In this document: piece by piece, positions 7,425 to 14,137 of the stretch
How the letters are laid out: every line of letters begins with the position of its first letter
How positions within the stretch are numbered: the stretch's first letter is position 1
Source: Archaeoglobaceae archaeon
Lineage (GTDB): Archaea > Halobacteriota > Archaeoglobi > Archaeoglobales > Archaeoglobaceae
DNA length: 17,520 bases
Direction of reading: 5' to 3'
Assembly: GCA_027066965.1 (NCBI GenBank)
Contig: JAMOMT010000020.1
Location: 1-17,520 of the forward strand
Made by a program: the position numbers and the translations under genes
The notes under the pieces: model-generated
Databases searched by the model: none
Told to the model about the DNA's origin: nothing
Seen by the model: only the letters and a program-made list of their open reading frames with translations

Positions 7425-8339
7425 TCAGCCAAGTATTTGTTTTAATTTTTCATCAACTGCTTGCCTTATTTTGCCCCATTGCTTTAAGACATCTCTTGGT
7501 TTCCTTTCATCTACCTCAATCGGAATCTCATCACCACCCTCGTAGTATTCCTTACTTCTCAAAGTCATGACTATGTTGTCGAATTTAACTCTGCCATATC
7601 CTCTTGAACCTCTACGCCCAATATATCTGTCTTCCAGTAAACTTAGACCAATAAAAAATGGCTTTAGATCATTAAATGATAACTTAGCCATATCAAACTT
7701 TGCTCCTAACTTAAAAGCTCCACTAACAACTTGAACTTCACGTGGAATTGGTTCAAATCTAATACCTTTTTCGATTAATTCCTTGCCGGTTATATCTTTA
7801 TCTATCTCAACTCCCAACTTCTTTGCTATATCTGCTGAAATTATAGTTTTCTCAACATCTCTTGGAAGCACAACTTCATCTTTCAACACAACTTGAGCGA
7901 CGATCTCGTTTCTTTCATTTTTAATTATATATTCTCCTGCTCGTCTACCTCTTTGGACACTGTACTTTTCTCCTCTTGGATCCAAATCATCAAACCAAGC
8001 TACGACGTCTCTCCTTGATAGAAGCTTACATACCGGACATGTCAGGATCTCACTGGGGGACTGACATTCATGAATTGGAGCAACCAATGTCCCTTCTTTT
8101 CCTCTTCGAATTCTTGGTGTTTGAGCTGGTAAATCGTAGTAATTCTCCAAAAGATGCCTTAAAACTCCAACCCAAGATGAGGCTGGGATGTATGGAATTT
8201 CTCCACGAGCCTTTGGATGAGGCTTAAATGCTGTAAAAATATCAACTCTTGTGCCAGTTTCAATTTCTCTTTTGCTACCCACCGTAATCTCTTCAACGTA
8301 TGCATCTCCACTTACCACAAGCAAAGCAAAACTCTTCAA
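7425..8339 (-). CDS. csm3: Type III-A CRISPR backbone and target-RNA nuclease subunit Csm3 (Cas7-like RAMP), enlarged
   Basis: The 304-residue product is a Cas7-type RAMP: PYIPASSWVGVLR at 49-61 (family PYIPGSSLKGALR, here Ala for the first Gly), Cys 92 with CPVCKLL at 101-107, and the glycine-rich loop LEDRYIGRRGSRGYGRV at 235-251. Csm3 forms the helical backbone on the crRNA and cuts target RNA at six-base intervals. Asp 33, in the loop before PYIP, is where the catalytic Asp of known Csm3 proteins lies, so slicing may be kept. Csm3 is usually about 220 residues; the extra length lies at about 120-200 and in a charged tail after 260. The start is TTG 8339 with a GGTGG ribosome binding site; no in-frame ATG fits. 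It lies between csm2 and csm4. Confidence 0.8.
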   Translation of the reverse strand: MKSFALLVVSGDAYVEEITVGSKREIETGTRVDIFTAFKPHPKARGEIPYIPASSWVGVLRHLLENYYDLPAQTPRIRRGKEGTLVAPIHECQSPSEILTCPVCKLLSRRDVVAWFDDLDPRGEKYSVQRGRRAGEYIIKNERNEIVAQVVLKDEVVLPRDVEKTIISADIAKKLGVEIDKDITGKELIEKGIRFEPIPREVQVVSGAFKLGAKFDMAKLSFNDLKPFFIGLSLLEDRYIGRRGSRGYGRVKFDNIVMTLRSKEYYEGGDEIPIEVDERKPRDVLKQWGKIRQAVDEKLKQILG

Positions 8340-8352
8340 GTGACCACCCCAT

Positions 8353-8676
8353 CTAATCTTCTTTGTAATACTTATAAAAATTTACCAAAGCATCTATTAG
8401 CCTCCTTAACTTTGCAATGTTGTTAGAATGTTTATCAATTGCAAGTGCCACTGCCTCAGAAACATATGGTAAATTCAGCTTTTTTATCTCACTTTTTATG
8501 TGTACTAAATCCACTAAATCTTCAATTTCTCGCTTTAGTATTTCTGATAATTTTGATAATGCTGTTGGGGTTATTCCTGGAACATCACATAACTCCTTAG
8601 CTGCACCTTCAACAAATTTTGCTGCTTCATTCAAATCTGATTGAAGAGCTGAAATAAACTTATCAAGCTCCTTCAT
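8353..8676 (-). CDS. csm2: Type III-A CRISPR small subunit Csm2
   Basis: A 107-residue, helical, charged protein. Its C-terminal stretch, LRRLIDALVNFYKYYKED, resembles the Csm2 ending of the type FxxALVAYHKFYGG. Csm2 (Cas11-like) stacks along the belly of the complex and touches the target RNA. The ATG overlaps the cas10 stop by four bases (ATGA), so translation is coupled. The position between cas10 and csm3 is the standard one. The sequence alone is poorly conserved, so the call leans on size, helicity and place; most Csm2 are slightly longer. Confidence 0.7.
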   Translation of the reverse strand: MKELDKFISALQSDLNEAAKFVEGAAKELCDVPGITPTALSKLSEILKREIEDLVDLVHIKSEIKKLNLPYVSEAVALAIDKHSNNIAKLRRLIDALVNFYKYYKED

Positions 8677-10679
8677 ACAAATTCCCCCACCTCTAATCCT
8701 ATATCAACCAATTTTATCAAGATTTGAACACACTCTCGATTTTCAAGCAATTCACTAATCTCTTCTTTCTGCGTCTCTTCCTGAGCGGTTTCATCGCTTC
8801 CAAATATTCCTATAAAGCTTACTAAGTCATTAAGACTTTCTTCTACTTCTTTCTTCTTGAAATGAGTCCATAACCTAAGCAATTCAGACTTTGCGTAAAT
8901 CCTTTCAACTTCATCTTCTGAGTACAAATACATTTCCATTATGTCTCGCGCTCTTAAAAGAGATTTTATAAAAGCGCTAAAGTTAGAAATTTTTAGTCTA
9001 ATCTCTTTTATTTTGTGTAAATCATCCTGAGTCAACATATTGTCCACTGAATAAACTGCTATAACTCCATTTCTTTCAATAAGCTTGTTGAGCATTATGC
9101 TAAGCTTTTGATAGGTCATACCGGGAGCACCAGATTTAACAATTCCAATTGCCACATCTTTAGGTTCTATAATTTTTAGTACTATTGCTACTTGGTTTAA
9201 ACTTGTGCATTGGAAAATAGTTCCTGATGAGGTAACCTCGATTGGGTTTACGTCTCTCCCTACAAACATTTTACTTAAGAAAAGAGGTATAATTTGGTAT
9301 AAAGATACTACAGCATGCAATTTGTTCTCGCGAATATACTGCTGAATGAGCTTGTGGAGAGAGACACCAGCCCAGACTTTTAAATCCTTGTTAAAAGGGC
9401 CTATAAATAAGTCTACTGATGGAAATCCACATTCTAACACATTTTGACTTGAAGTTGGGTTAAGGATTCTTCCGATTAATGCTTTATCTGCTACACCTTC
9501 AACAACACCTAATTTTAGTGATGGATAGACAAATAAACCTTCATCTTCAACGATACTATACGCTCTATTTGAAGTAAAAATTCTGTACGGAAATGCAATT
9601 CTTGAGCAGTAAGGACATAGTACAAGATCTTTATCGATTTTAGGAAACCTAACTACTTCTTTAGATGGCTTTTTACAAATACTACAACTCTCTGCCCCAA
9701 GTGGAGTTGACTGTATCTCAGGTTGGAGAGTGATTGATTTTAGCAACGAGATAGTAGAAGGACTGAGATCGAATATCTCCAATTCCACTGGGCAAAGAAC
9801 ATCATTCGCGAATAATTGAAAGTCTTCAATTAATTCTTCTACCATGTTTTCAGGTAAAATTAACAATAGATGAGTTGATGATTCGGCTACTATATGTACA
9901 TCAGCATTAAGATTAAATTTCTGTAAACTCTTTGCTACACAACCAATCAGCCCGAAGTATGAATATAAATGAAGTCCAGCGAAGTATTCTGCAACATTTG
10001 CTGTTGCATATCTCGCCCTCTCGCTTACTCCTACCTTAACGGAGATCAATCTTAAATCATTTTTTGGGAAATTAACAATCGAGCTCGTTATAGCTGCTGG
10101 AATTTTTGAATGTGCATATAAGCTTATTATAGGATCTGATTGGCTGGCTCGTAAGTGAATTGAGATTTCTCTAAGCAATGCATTAGAGAATGAGATTGCC
10201 TTGCTGATATTCTCTTTACACAATTGAGCTAATTTAGTTAACCCATCTCCAATGAGTTTGGTTGTTTCATCGCCATGTAACGACTCAAATACAGAAAGTC
10301 CTAACTTTCTTGCAATATCTATGGGTTCTCCTTTGACTTCAGTCTCTTCTCCTCTTCGAAAACTTGCATCAAAACTATCTGATTTAGTAATTACATCTTT
10401 TACTCTGTCATTCACATCACCAAATCTTTTGGATATAGATCCAATATAAGGTATCATCCTCGTCGATTTACTATGGTGATGCGCTACTGCTGCAACTATC
10501 TCTTTAGGAAATCCTGCATTCTCTAGAACTATGGCGCCAACTACAGCGTGTATATGACTGCTTGCAATCCTTTTAGCATCAGCAATAGTTTCTGGCACAT
10601 GATCAGAGAGATAATTAGTAAAAATTTTGCCGATATCGTGCAACATCGATGCAAGAACGATTTTATTATTTTCCATCAT
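8673..10679 (-). CDS. cas10: Type III-A CRISPR signature protein Cas10/Csm1 with an altered GGDD site
   Basis: From ATG 10679 the product is 668 residues. The HD nuclease motif MLHDIGKI is at 12-19 (His 14, Asp 15), with an AHHHS segment at 66-70 and SDSFDASFRRGEE at 100-112, the usual end of the HD domain. The first palm lies around 205-300, with AESST (265-269) where GGG-type residues are common. A four-Cys zinc motif follows (332/335/355/358). The second palm ends in YSVDNM (543-548) at the place of the YSGGDD motif, so the cyclase site looks inactive. The C-terminal helical domain follows. Cas10 is the large subunit: target-activated DNase (HD) and normally cyclic oligoadenylate synthase. 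The open frame extends to 10766, but AAGGAG before 10679 and the lack of family character upstream favour 10679. Confidence 0.82.
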   Translation of the reverse strand: MMENNKIVLASMLHDIGKIFTNYLSDHVPETIADAKRIASSHIHAVVGAIVLENAGFPKEIVAAVAHHHSKSTRMIPYIGSISKRFGDVNDRVKDVITKSDSFDASFRRGEETEVKGEPIDIARKLGLSVFESLHGDETTKLIGDGLTKLAQLCKENISKAISFSNALLREISIHLRASQSDPIISLYAHSKIPAAITSSIVNFPKNDLRLISVKVGVSERARYATANVAEYFAGLHLYSYFGLIGCVAKSLQKFNLNADVHIVAESSTHLLLILPENMVEELIEDFQLFANDVLCPVELEIFDLSPSTISLLKSITLQPEIQSTPLGAESCSICKKPSKEVVRFPKIDKDLVLCPYCSRIAFPYRIFTSNRAYSIVEDEGLFVYPSLKLGVVEGVADKALIGRILNPTSSQNVLECGFPSVDLFIGPFNKDLKVWAGVSLHKLIQQYIRENKLHAVVSLYQIIPLFLSKMFVGRDVNPIEVTSSGTIFQCTSLNQVAIVLKIIEPKDVAIGIVKSGAPGMTYQKLSIMLNKLIERNGVIAVYSVDNMLTQDDLHKIKEIRLKISNFSAFIKSLLRARDIMEMYLYSEDEVERIYAKSELLRLWTHFKKKEVEESLNDLVSFIGIFGSDETAQEETQKEEISELLENRECVQILIKLVDIGLEVGEFV

Positions 10680-10737
10680 AACACTCCTTTGGATACGCCC
10701 TCCAACAGGCACGAAGCGTTTGGGGTTTACTTGGTTT

Positions 10738-10748
10738 GTGTATTTTTC
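10738..10748 (-). promoter_or_regulatory. Possible TATA box of the csm operon
   Basis: The minus strand reads GAAAAATACAC, which would start transcription near 10717 and leave a leader of about 38 bases carrying the AAGGAG ribosome binding site before cas10. The match is weak. Confidence 0.3.
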
Positions 10749-10786
10749 TGATCTCTTCAAGCTCAAATGCTATCTAGAGCTTTCTT

Positions 10787-11107
10787 CTACTGTTCTTTAT
10801 TCCATCCCACTTCCATACTTTCTTGAGATTTAATGTACTTTCCTTTAAGTTCTTTTTGTCAGGAATATTCTGTCACCATAAGTTCCGTAAAAATTGCATT
10901 GGGTCCCCGAGAGTGCTACTCTCTTTATCTTTGCCTCTCCAATGAATATTGTGTCTTTTGTGAGTCTGATAGAAAACGAACTTCATGCCCGGTTTTAGCT
11001 GCGTCCAGACAGTGGCTGGTTTTACAAAGTACATCTTTTACTCTTGAAAGACGATTTATAAATTGTTTAGTAAGGATTGGATATATTACTCTTACGATCC
11101 CAGCCAT
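10787..11107 (-). pseudogene. DUF365-family protein, broken by several frameshifts
   Basis: Pieces in three frames line up in order on the minus strand. MAGIVRVIYPILTKQFINRL starts at 11107; then FVKPATVWTQLKPGMKFVFY; then FIGEAKIKRVALS; then FYGTYGDRIFLTK; and last ELKGKYIKSQESMEVG, ending in TAG at 10787-10789. Together they give about 110 residues in the order of archaeal DUF365 proteins: an N-terminal VxYPI, TVW..LKPGMKFVFY, GEAKI and YGDRIFLTK..L. At least three frameshifts are needed, so the gene is dead and not a single sequencing error. The family is uncharacterised, with an ASCH/PUA-like character that I only infer. It lies directly upstream of the csm operon in the same direction. 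Confidence 0.6.
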
Positions 11108-11232
11108 TAAGCCATTAAAAAACACCTATTTTTCCATGACAGCTTTAAGTGACTCTTCACCATGAGTTTTAGAATTTCCCTCCTCTTTCTTGGCCGGTTT
11201 CAATCTAGAAATCGATTGCAATTTTATTTCTT

Positions 11233-11334
11233 TTATGCTCCCCAGTCACACCAAATAGCAGAACAGCTAAACGACTCATGAACTACAGCAATATACCCTT
11301 CATCTTCTTATATGGAGATTTTGATTACATTCAT
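11233..11334 (-). pseudogene. Possible HicB-like antitoxin remnant
   Basis: After the DUF2283 stop comes GGAG and ATG 11334, then MNVIKISI, an in-frame TAA, and EDEGYIAVVHESFSCSA before another stop at 11233. The pattern (VIKISI, EDEGYxxxV, xLPxCxA) resembles the first half of HicB-type proteins. It is short and interrupted, and the next 100 bases do not continue it cleanly. The identity is a guess; that this is a decayed gene is somewhat better supported. Confidence 0.25.
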
Positions 11335-11343
11335 TTCAATCTC

Positions 11344-11500
11344 CTATGCTTTAACTCTAAATCTGCTCGCATTGAGGATTGTCACACCAACAAGCTTGTC
11401 TTCTCGATATCTGAGCAGAATGCCTTCATCCGTAACTTCCGTATCCGTGGCCTTCTGAGGTCTCTCAAAACTTATGTAAAGAACATCAACTTTCCATTTA
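11344..11500 (-). pseudogene. DUF2283-family remnant without a start codon
   Basis: The minus strand encodes VDVLYISFERPQKATDTEV followed by DEGILLRYREDKLVGVTIL and NASRF, ending in TAG at 11344-11346. This is the DUF2283 pattern (DxLYI, then DGV, then GIxILNAS). The frame is open up to 11565, but it has no ATG, GTG or TTG between the upstream stop and the domain, and the codons before VDVLYI read NRDKWK where family members have a start and an IxYD strand. The 5' end therefore seems lost or shifted. In another frame, upstream codons read RHVVTGIEING, which might be the tail of a partner gene (DUF2283 genes often follow small toxin-like genes). Confidence 0.5.
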
Positions 11501-11565
11501 TCTCGATTCCTGTAACAACGTGTCGGGGAATCACAATAAAGTAAATCCGGCTGTTGGGGAATAAA

Positions 11566-11951
11566 TTATGGAGTTAAAACAACCGTAAGTTTTACATAGT
11601 CTCTACATATTGCCAATTTATATTTTTAGAATTTTATCAACTCAGAAAGAAATGTTGAATGTGTACCTTAATTTGAAGCTTGGAATTCTCGATTTTAGGG
11701 TAGAATACTTTTAAAATTAGGTAGAAGACAAGAGCCAATAAAGATGACTCTGAATTTGGATGACCACTTGCTTGAATGTTTACAGTTAGTTTAAACAGGA
11801 TGGTATGGCGATCCTTAGATGTCCAAGATAATTTTAAAAATCATCCTCAAACTTCTTTCTTACATTTTATACTTTTTCTAGACATCTGGCTTTTTAACCA
11901 TGGCAAAAAACAATGCTCGTAACAAATACTCGAATCTCTTGCCTGCAAAAC
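11566..11951. other. AT-rich stretch with no recognisable gene
   Basis: About 390 bases on both strands hold only short frames. A minor TATA-like site near 11710 precedes a 16-codon frame (ATG 11744) that stops at once. I see no repeat-spacer structure, tRNA or inverted repeats. It looks like eroded sequence. Confidence 0.5.
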
Positions 11952-11952
11952 T

Positions 11953-11960
11953 ATTTAAAA
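11953..11960 (+). promoter_or_regulatory. TATA box of the vapBC-like pair
   Basis: TATTTAAA is centred 27 bases before ATG 11983, with no ribosome binding site, so the mRNA should be leaderless. Confidence 0.5.
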
Positions 11961-11982
11961 TAGAATTTCGAATAGAGCTATT

Positions 11983-12183
11983 ATGGCAACTTCAAGGCTT
12001 GCTGAGAGGCTTTTCAGGGCTGGAATATACACGATGAACAGAGAGGAAGCTATCTCGATGATTGAAGACTTTGCCAGCAAACTTGGCATAGACCTCAGAA
12101 AAGCCGACTTGGAGAAAACGAGGGAGATCCTCAAGAAAGGAGAACCTTTGTCAAAAATAGTAATAGATATGCGGGAAAGATGA
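11983..12183 (+). CDS. VapB-like antitoxin
   Basis: A 66-residue, charged, mostly helical protein directly before a PIN-domain gene, with ATGA overlap. Size, place and the ending SKIVIDMRER fit archaeal antitoxins of the VapB type. I see no clear AbrB or ribbon-helix-helix signature, so the family within that class is open. The partner toxin is truncated, so this may be an orphan antitoxin. Expression is probably leaderless from the TATA box at 11953. Confidence 0.55.
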   Translation: MATSRLAERLFRAGIYTMNREEAISMIEDFASKLGIDLRKADLEKTREILKKGEPLSKIVIDMRER

Positions 12184-12347
12184 AAAGAGTCTACCTCGAC
12201 ACTTCTGCATACCTGAAGGAATTTTCTCAGGAAACAGGTAGCGAAACGATCTCTAGGATTTTTTCAGCATGTGAGAAAGGAGAAGTCGTAATTGTTACAT
12301 CCCAGTGGACTTTAAGCGAGAGCATTGCAGTAGTGGATAGAAAATGA
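12180..12347 (+). pseudogene. VapC-like PIN-domain toxin, truncated after 55 codons
   Basis: The frame begins MKRVYLDTSAYLKEF, the usual start of a PIN-domain RNase with the first catalytic Asp at residue 7. It continues to TSQWTLSESIAVVDRK, with Glu 47 at the place of the second acidic residue, and then stops at TGA 12345-12347. Complete VapC proteins have about 130 residues and two further acidic residues, which are missing here. The following bases do not continue the PIN fold in any frame. The ATG overlaps the stop of the vapB-like gene. The toxin is therefore probably inactive. Confidence 0.6.
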
Positions 12348-12429
12348 GGCAACGATTATTCCGAATCCAATCAGAATGATGAGTAAAACAGGGAGATAAG
12401 TTATCGAATCGGATTCAAGTTTCAAAATA

Positions 12430-12502
12430 CGCCGCCGGCAGGATTCGAACCTGCGACCATCGGCTTAACAGGCCGACGCTCTACCAGCTAAGCTACGGCG
12501 GC
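12430..12502 (-). tRNA. tRNA-Asn (anticodon GTT)
   Basis: The minus strand folds into a standard cloverleaf of 73 bases. The acceptor stem is GCCGCCG paired with CGGCGGC and the discriminator is G. The anticodon stem TCGGC/GCCGA encloses the loop CTGTTAA, and the T arm is GCAGG/CCTGC with TTCGAAT. No CCA is encoded and there is no intron. It marks the right end of the AT-rich island. Confidence 0.95.
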
Positions 12503-12514
12503 TCTCACGGCTTA

Positions 12515-12529
12515 GCAGGCGAATCCTGC
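12515..12529 (-). other. Hairpin in the tRNA-Asn leader resembling its T arm
   Basis: GCAGG-CGAAT-CCTGC is a perfect 5-bp stem with a 5-base loop, using the same stem sequence as the tRNA-Asn T arm. The adjoining CGGCTTAGCAGGC (12508-12520) differs at one base from the tRNA's anticodon-arm strand (12461-12473). It may be a fragment of a former tRNA copy or an attachment site. Confidence 0.35.
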
Positions 12530-12556
12530 CTTGCAAAATCAGAAAATAGTAAAGAG

Positions 12557-12566
12557 CATTTAAACT
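12557..12566 (-). promoter_or_regulatory. Likely TATA box of tRNA-Asn
   Basis: The minus strand reads GTTTAAATGC, placing the transcription start near 12535 and leaving a leader of about 30 bases that contains the hairpin. Confidence 0.4.
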
Positions 12567-12572
12567 TTGCCC

Positions 12573-12591
12573 TTGACACTTGACATTGACA
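12573..12591. repeat. Three copies of TTGACA
   Basis: TTGACA occurs at 12573, 12580 and 12586 between the end of proS and the tRNA-Asn promoter. It is a short, simple repeat with no visible function. Confidence 0.5.
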
Positions 12592-12594
12592 GTA

Positions 12595-14025
12595 TCAGTA
12601 CGTCCTCGCCACGGCATTCAGCCTGCCCTCTCTCCCGCACACAACGCACTTACCCTTCTTCTCAGCTGAGACCTCAAAGGGCAGCTCGAACACTTCTCCG
12701 AGCACACTCGCTATTTCGTCGAGTTTAGCCCCACACTCCTCCGAATCGCAAAGGTGAACGAGAGCTACCCCTTTCTTAATCCACTCCTCAACCTCCTCCA
12801 AGCTATTGCAGTACTTTACTCTCTCTTTCATTGCCTCCACAGCTCTCGCGTAGAGCCTCTCCCTCATCTCCTTAGCCCACTCCTCCACCTTCTCTGGTAT
12901 CTCGTCCCTCTTCACACTGAACTTCTTCTTCTCGTCTCTGAAGGATACTACTGCAGTTCCTTCATCTACTTCCCTCGGTCCTATCTCCACCCTTATCGCA
13001 GCTCCCTTGAGCTCCCACGTGTAGTACTTCGCTCCTGGTCTCTCGTCGCTCTCGTCCACGACGACTCTGTATCCCCGTCTCTTCAACTCTTCTCCAAGCT
13101 CCCTCGCGGCTTTAAGCACGGCCTCCTCCTTACCCTTGTAGAGAACGGGTATAACAACCACCTGCACGGGGGAAACCTCAAACGGTAGAATCAATCCAAG
13201 ATCATCACCATGGACAGATATTAGAGCGGCTACGCACCTCTCGGATATCCCGTAGCAGGTTTGATAGGCAAAGCTATGCTCCCCGTTCGGCATCTCGTAC
13301 TCTATGTTGAAAGTCCTAGCGAAGTTGTCTCCAAGGTTGTGAACCGTTCCAATCTGAAGAGTTTTGCCATCCGGCATTATCGTGTCGAACGCCATCGTGT
13401 AAACTGCTCCTGGGAACTTGTCCCACTCTGGTCTCCTGCATATAAGGCAAGGTATTGCCAACCTGTCGTAGAATTCCTTGTAGTAACTCATAGCCTTCTT
13501 AACCTGCTCCTCCGCCTCCTCAAACGTGGCGTGAACTGTGTGAGCTTCCTTGAACGAAGTTATTTCCCTGAGTCTTATCAGCGGCCTTGTGTGCTTGGTT
13601 TCGTATCTAAAAGTGTTGACTATCTGGTAAACCTTAAGAGGTAGGTCAGCGTGACTCCTGATCCAAAGTTTGAACATAGGATACATCGCAGTCTCGCTTG
13701 TCGGCCTCAAAGCAAGCTTCACGTCGAGAGGTGTAGTTCCTCCGTGAGTTACCCAGTAAACCTCATTCTCAAACCCTTTTATGTGCTCTCCCTCTTTCCC
13801 CAATTCCGTTTCTGGTATTAGAGCGGGGAAGTAAACCTCGTCGTGCTCCCTGTCCATTATCTCCCTCAAAATCCCGTAAACTTCCTTTCTTATCCTGAAA
13901 CCAAACGGAAACCAGACGTAGAGACCTTTCACAGGATACCTGACATCCATTATCTCCGCTCTCTGGATTAGCTCGTGATACCACTCTGAAAACTCGCTTT
14001 TGGGTGGAAGAGCCTTCTTCTCCAT
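12595..14025 (-). CDS. proS: Prolyl-tRNA synthetase, archaeal type
   Basis: The class II synthetase charges tRNA-Pro. From ATG 14025 the product has 476 residues, the usual archaeal/eukaryal-type length. Visible are YPVKGLYVWFPFGFRIRK near the N-terminus, motif 2 around FRYETKHTRPLIRLREITSF, and motif 3 with CYGISERCVAALISVHGDD. A C-terminal zinc site (Cys 426, 431, 460, 463) and a terminal Tyr are typical of this type. The frame stays open to 14196, which would add 57 residues and run up close to the upstream gene, but GAGGTG lies six bases before 14025 and the extension is not family-like. Confidence 0.95.
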   Translation of the reverse strand: MEKKALPPKSEFSEWYHELIQRAEIMDVRYPVKGLYVWFPFGFRIRKEVYGILREIMDREHDEVYFPALIPETELGKEGEHIKGFENEVYWVTHGGTTPLDVKLALRPTSETAMYPMFKLWIRSHADLPLKVYQIVNTFRYETKHTRPLIRLREITSFKEAHTVHATFEEAEEQVKKAMSYYKEFYDRLAIPCLICRRPEWDKFPGAVYTMAFDTIMPDGKTLQIGTVHNLGDNFARTFNIEYEMPNGEHSFAYQTCYGISERCVAALISVHGDDLGLILPFEVSPVQVVVIPVLYKGKEEAVLKAARELGEELKRRGYRVVVDESDERPGAKYYTWELKGAAIRVEIGPREVDEGTAVVSFRDEKKKFSVKRDEIPEKVEEWAKEMRERLYARAVEAMKERVKYCNSLEEVEEWIKKGVALVHLCDSEECGAKLDEIASVLGEVFELPFEVSAEKKGKCVVCGREGRLNAVARTY

Positions 14026-14137
14026 GATCATCACCTCTTGAGCCTGAGACAGGACTTCGGGAACAATATTAAGATTTCTCTCATGGCCAATGAGATCTGG
14101 GTTTATCTTTAAGCTGAGGTAGGGGGTGAAGTTACAA

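Noticed and set aside
10833..11165. A 110-codon plus-strand frame as a gene
   Set aside because: It is antisense to the DUF365 pieces and has no recognisable motif.
11278..11544. An 88-codon plus-strand frame as a gene
   Set aside because: The minus strand of the same bases encodes a clear DUF2283 domain, so this is its shadow.
10780..11980. A CRISPR array upstream of the csm operon
   Set aside because: I looked for evenly spaced repeats of 24-37 bases and for ATTGAAAG-type ends on both strands; none recur.
12348..12427. A small membrane protein on the minus strand (about 34 residues from a TTG at the tRNA edge)
   Set aside because: The frame holds one hydrophobic segment but starts at the tRNA boundary with no ribosome binding site; it may be a gene fragment but is too short to call.
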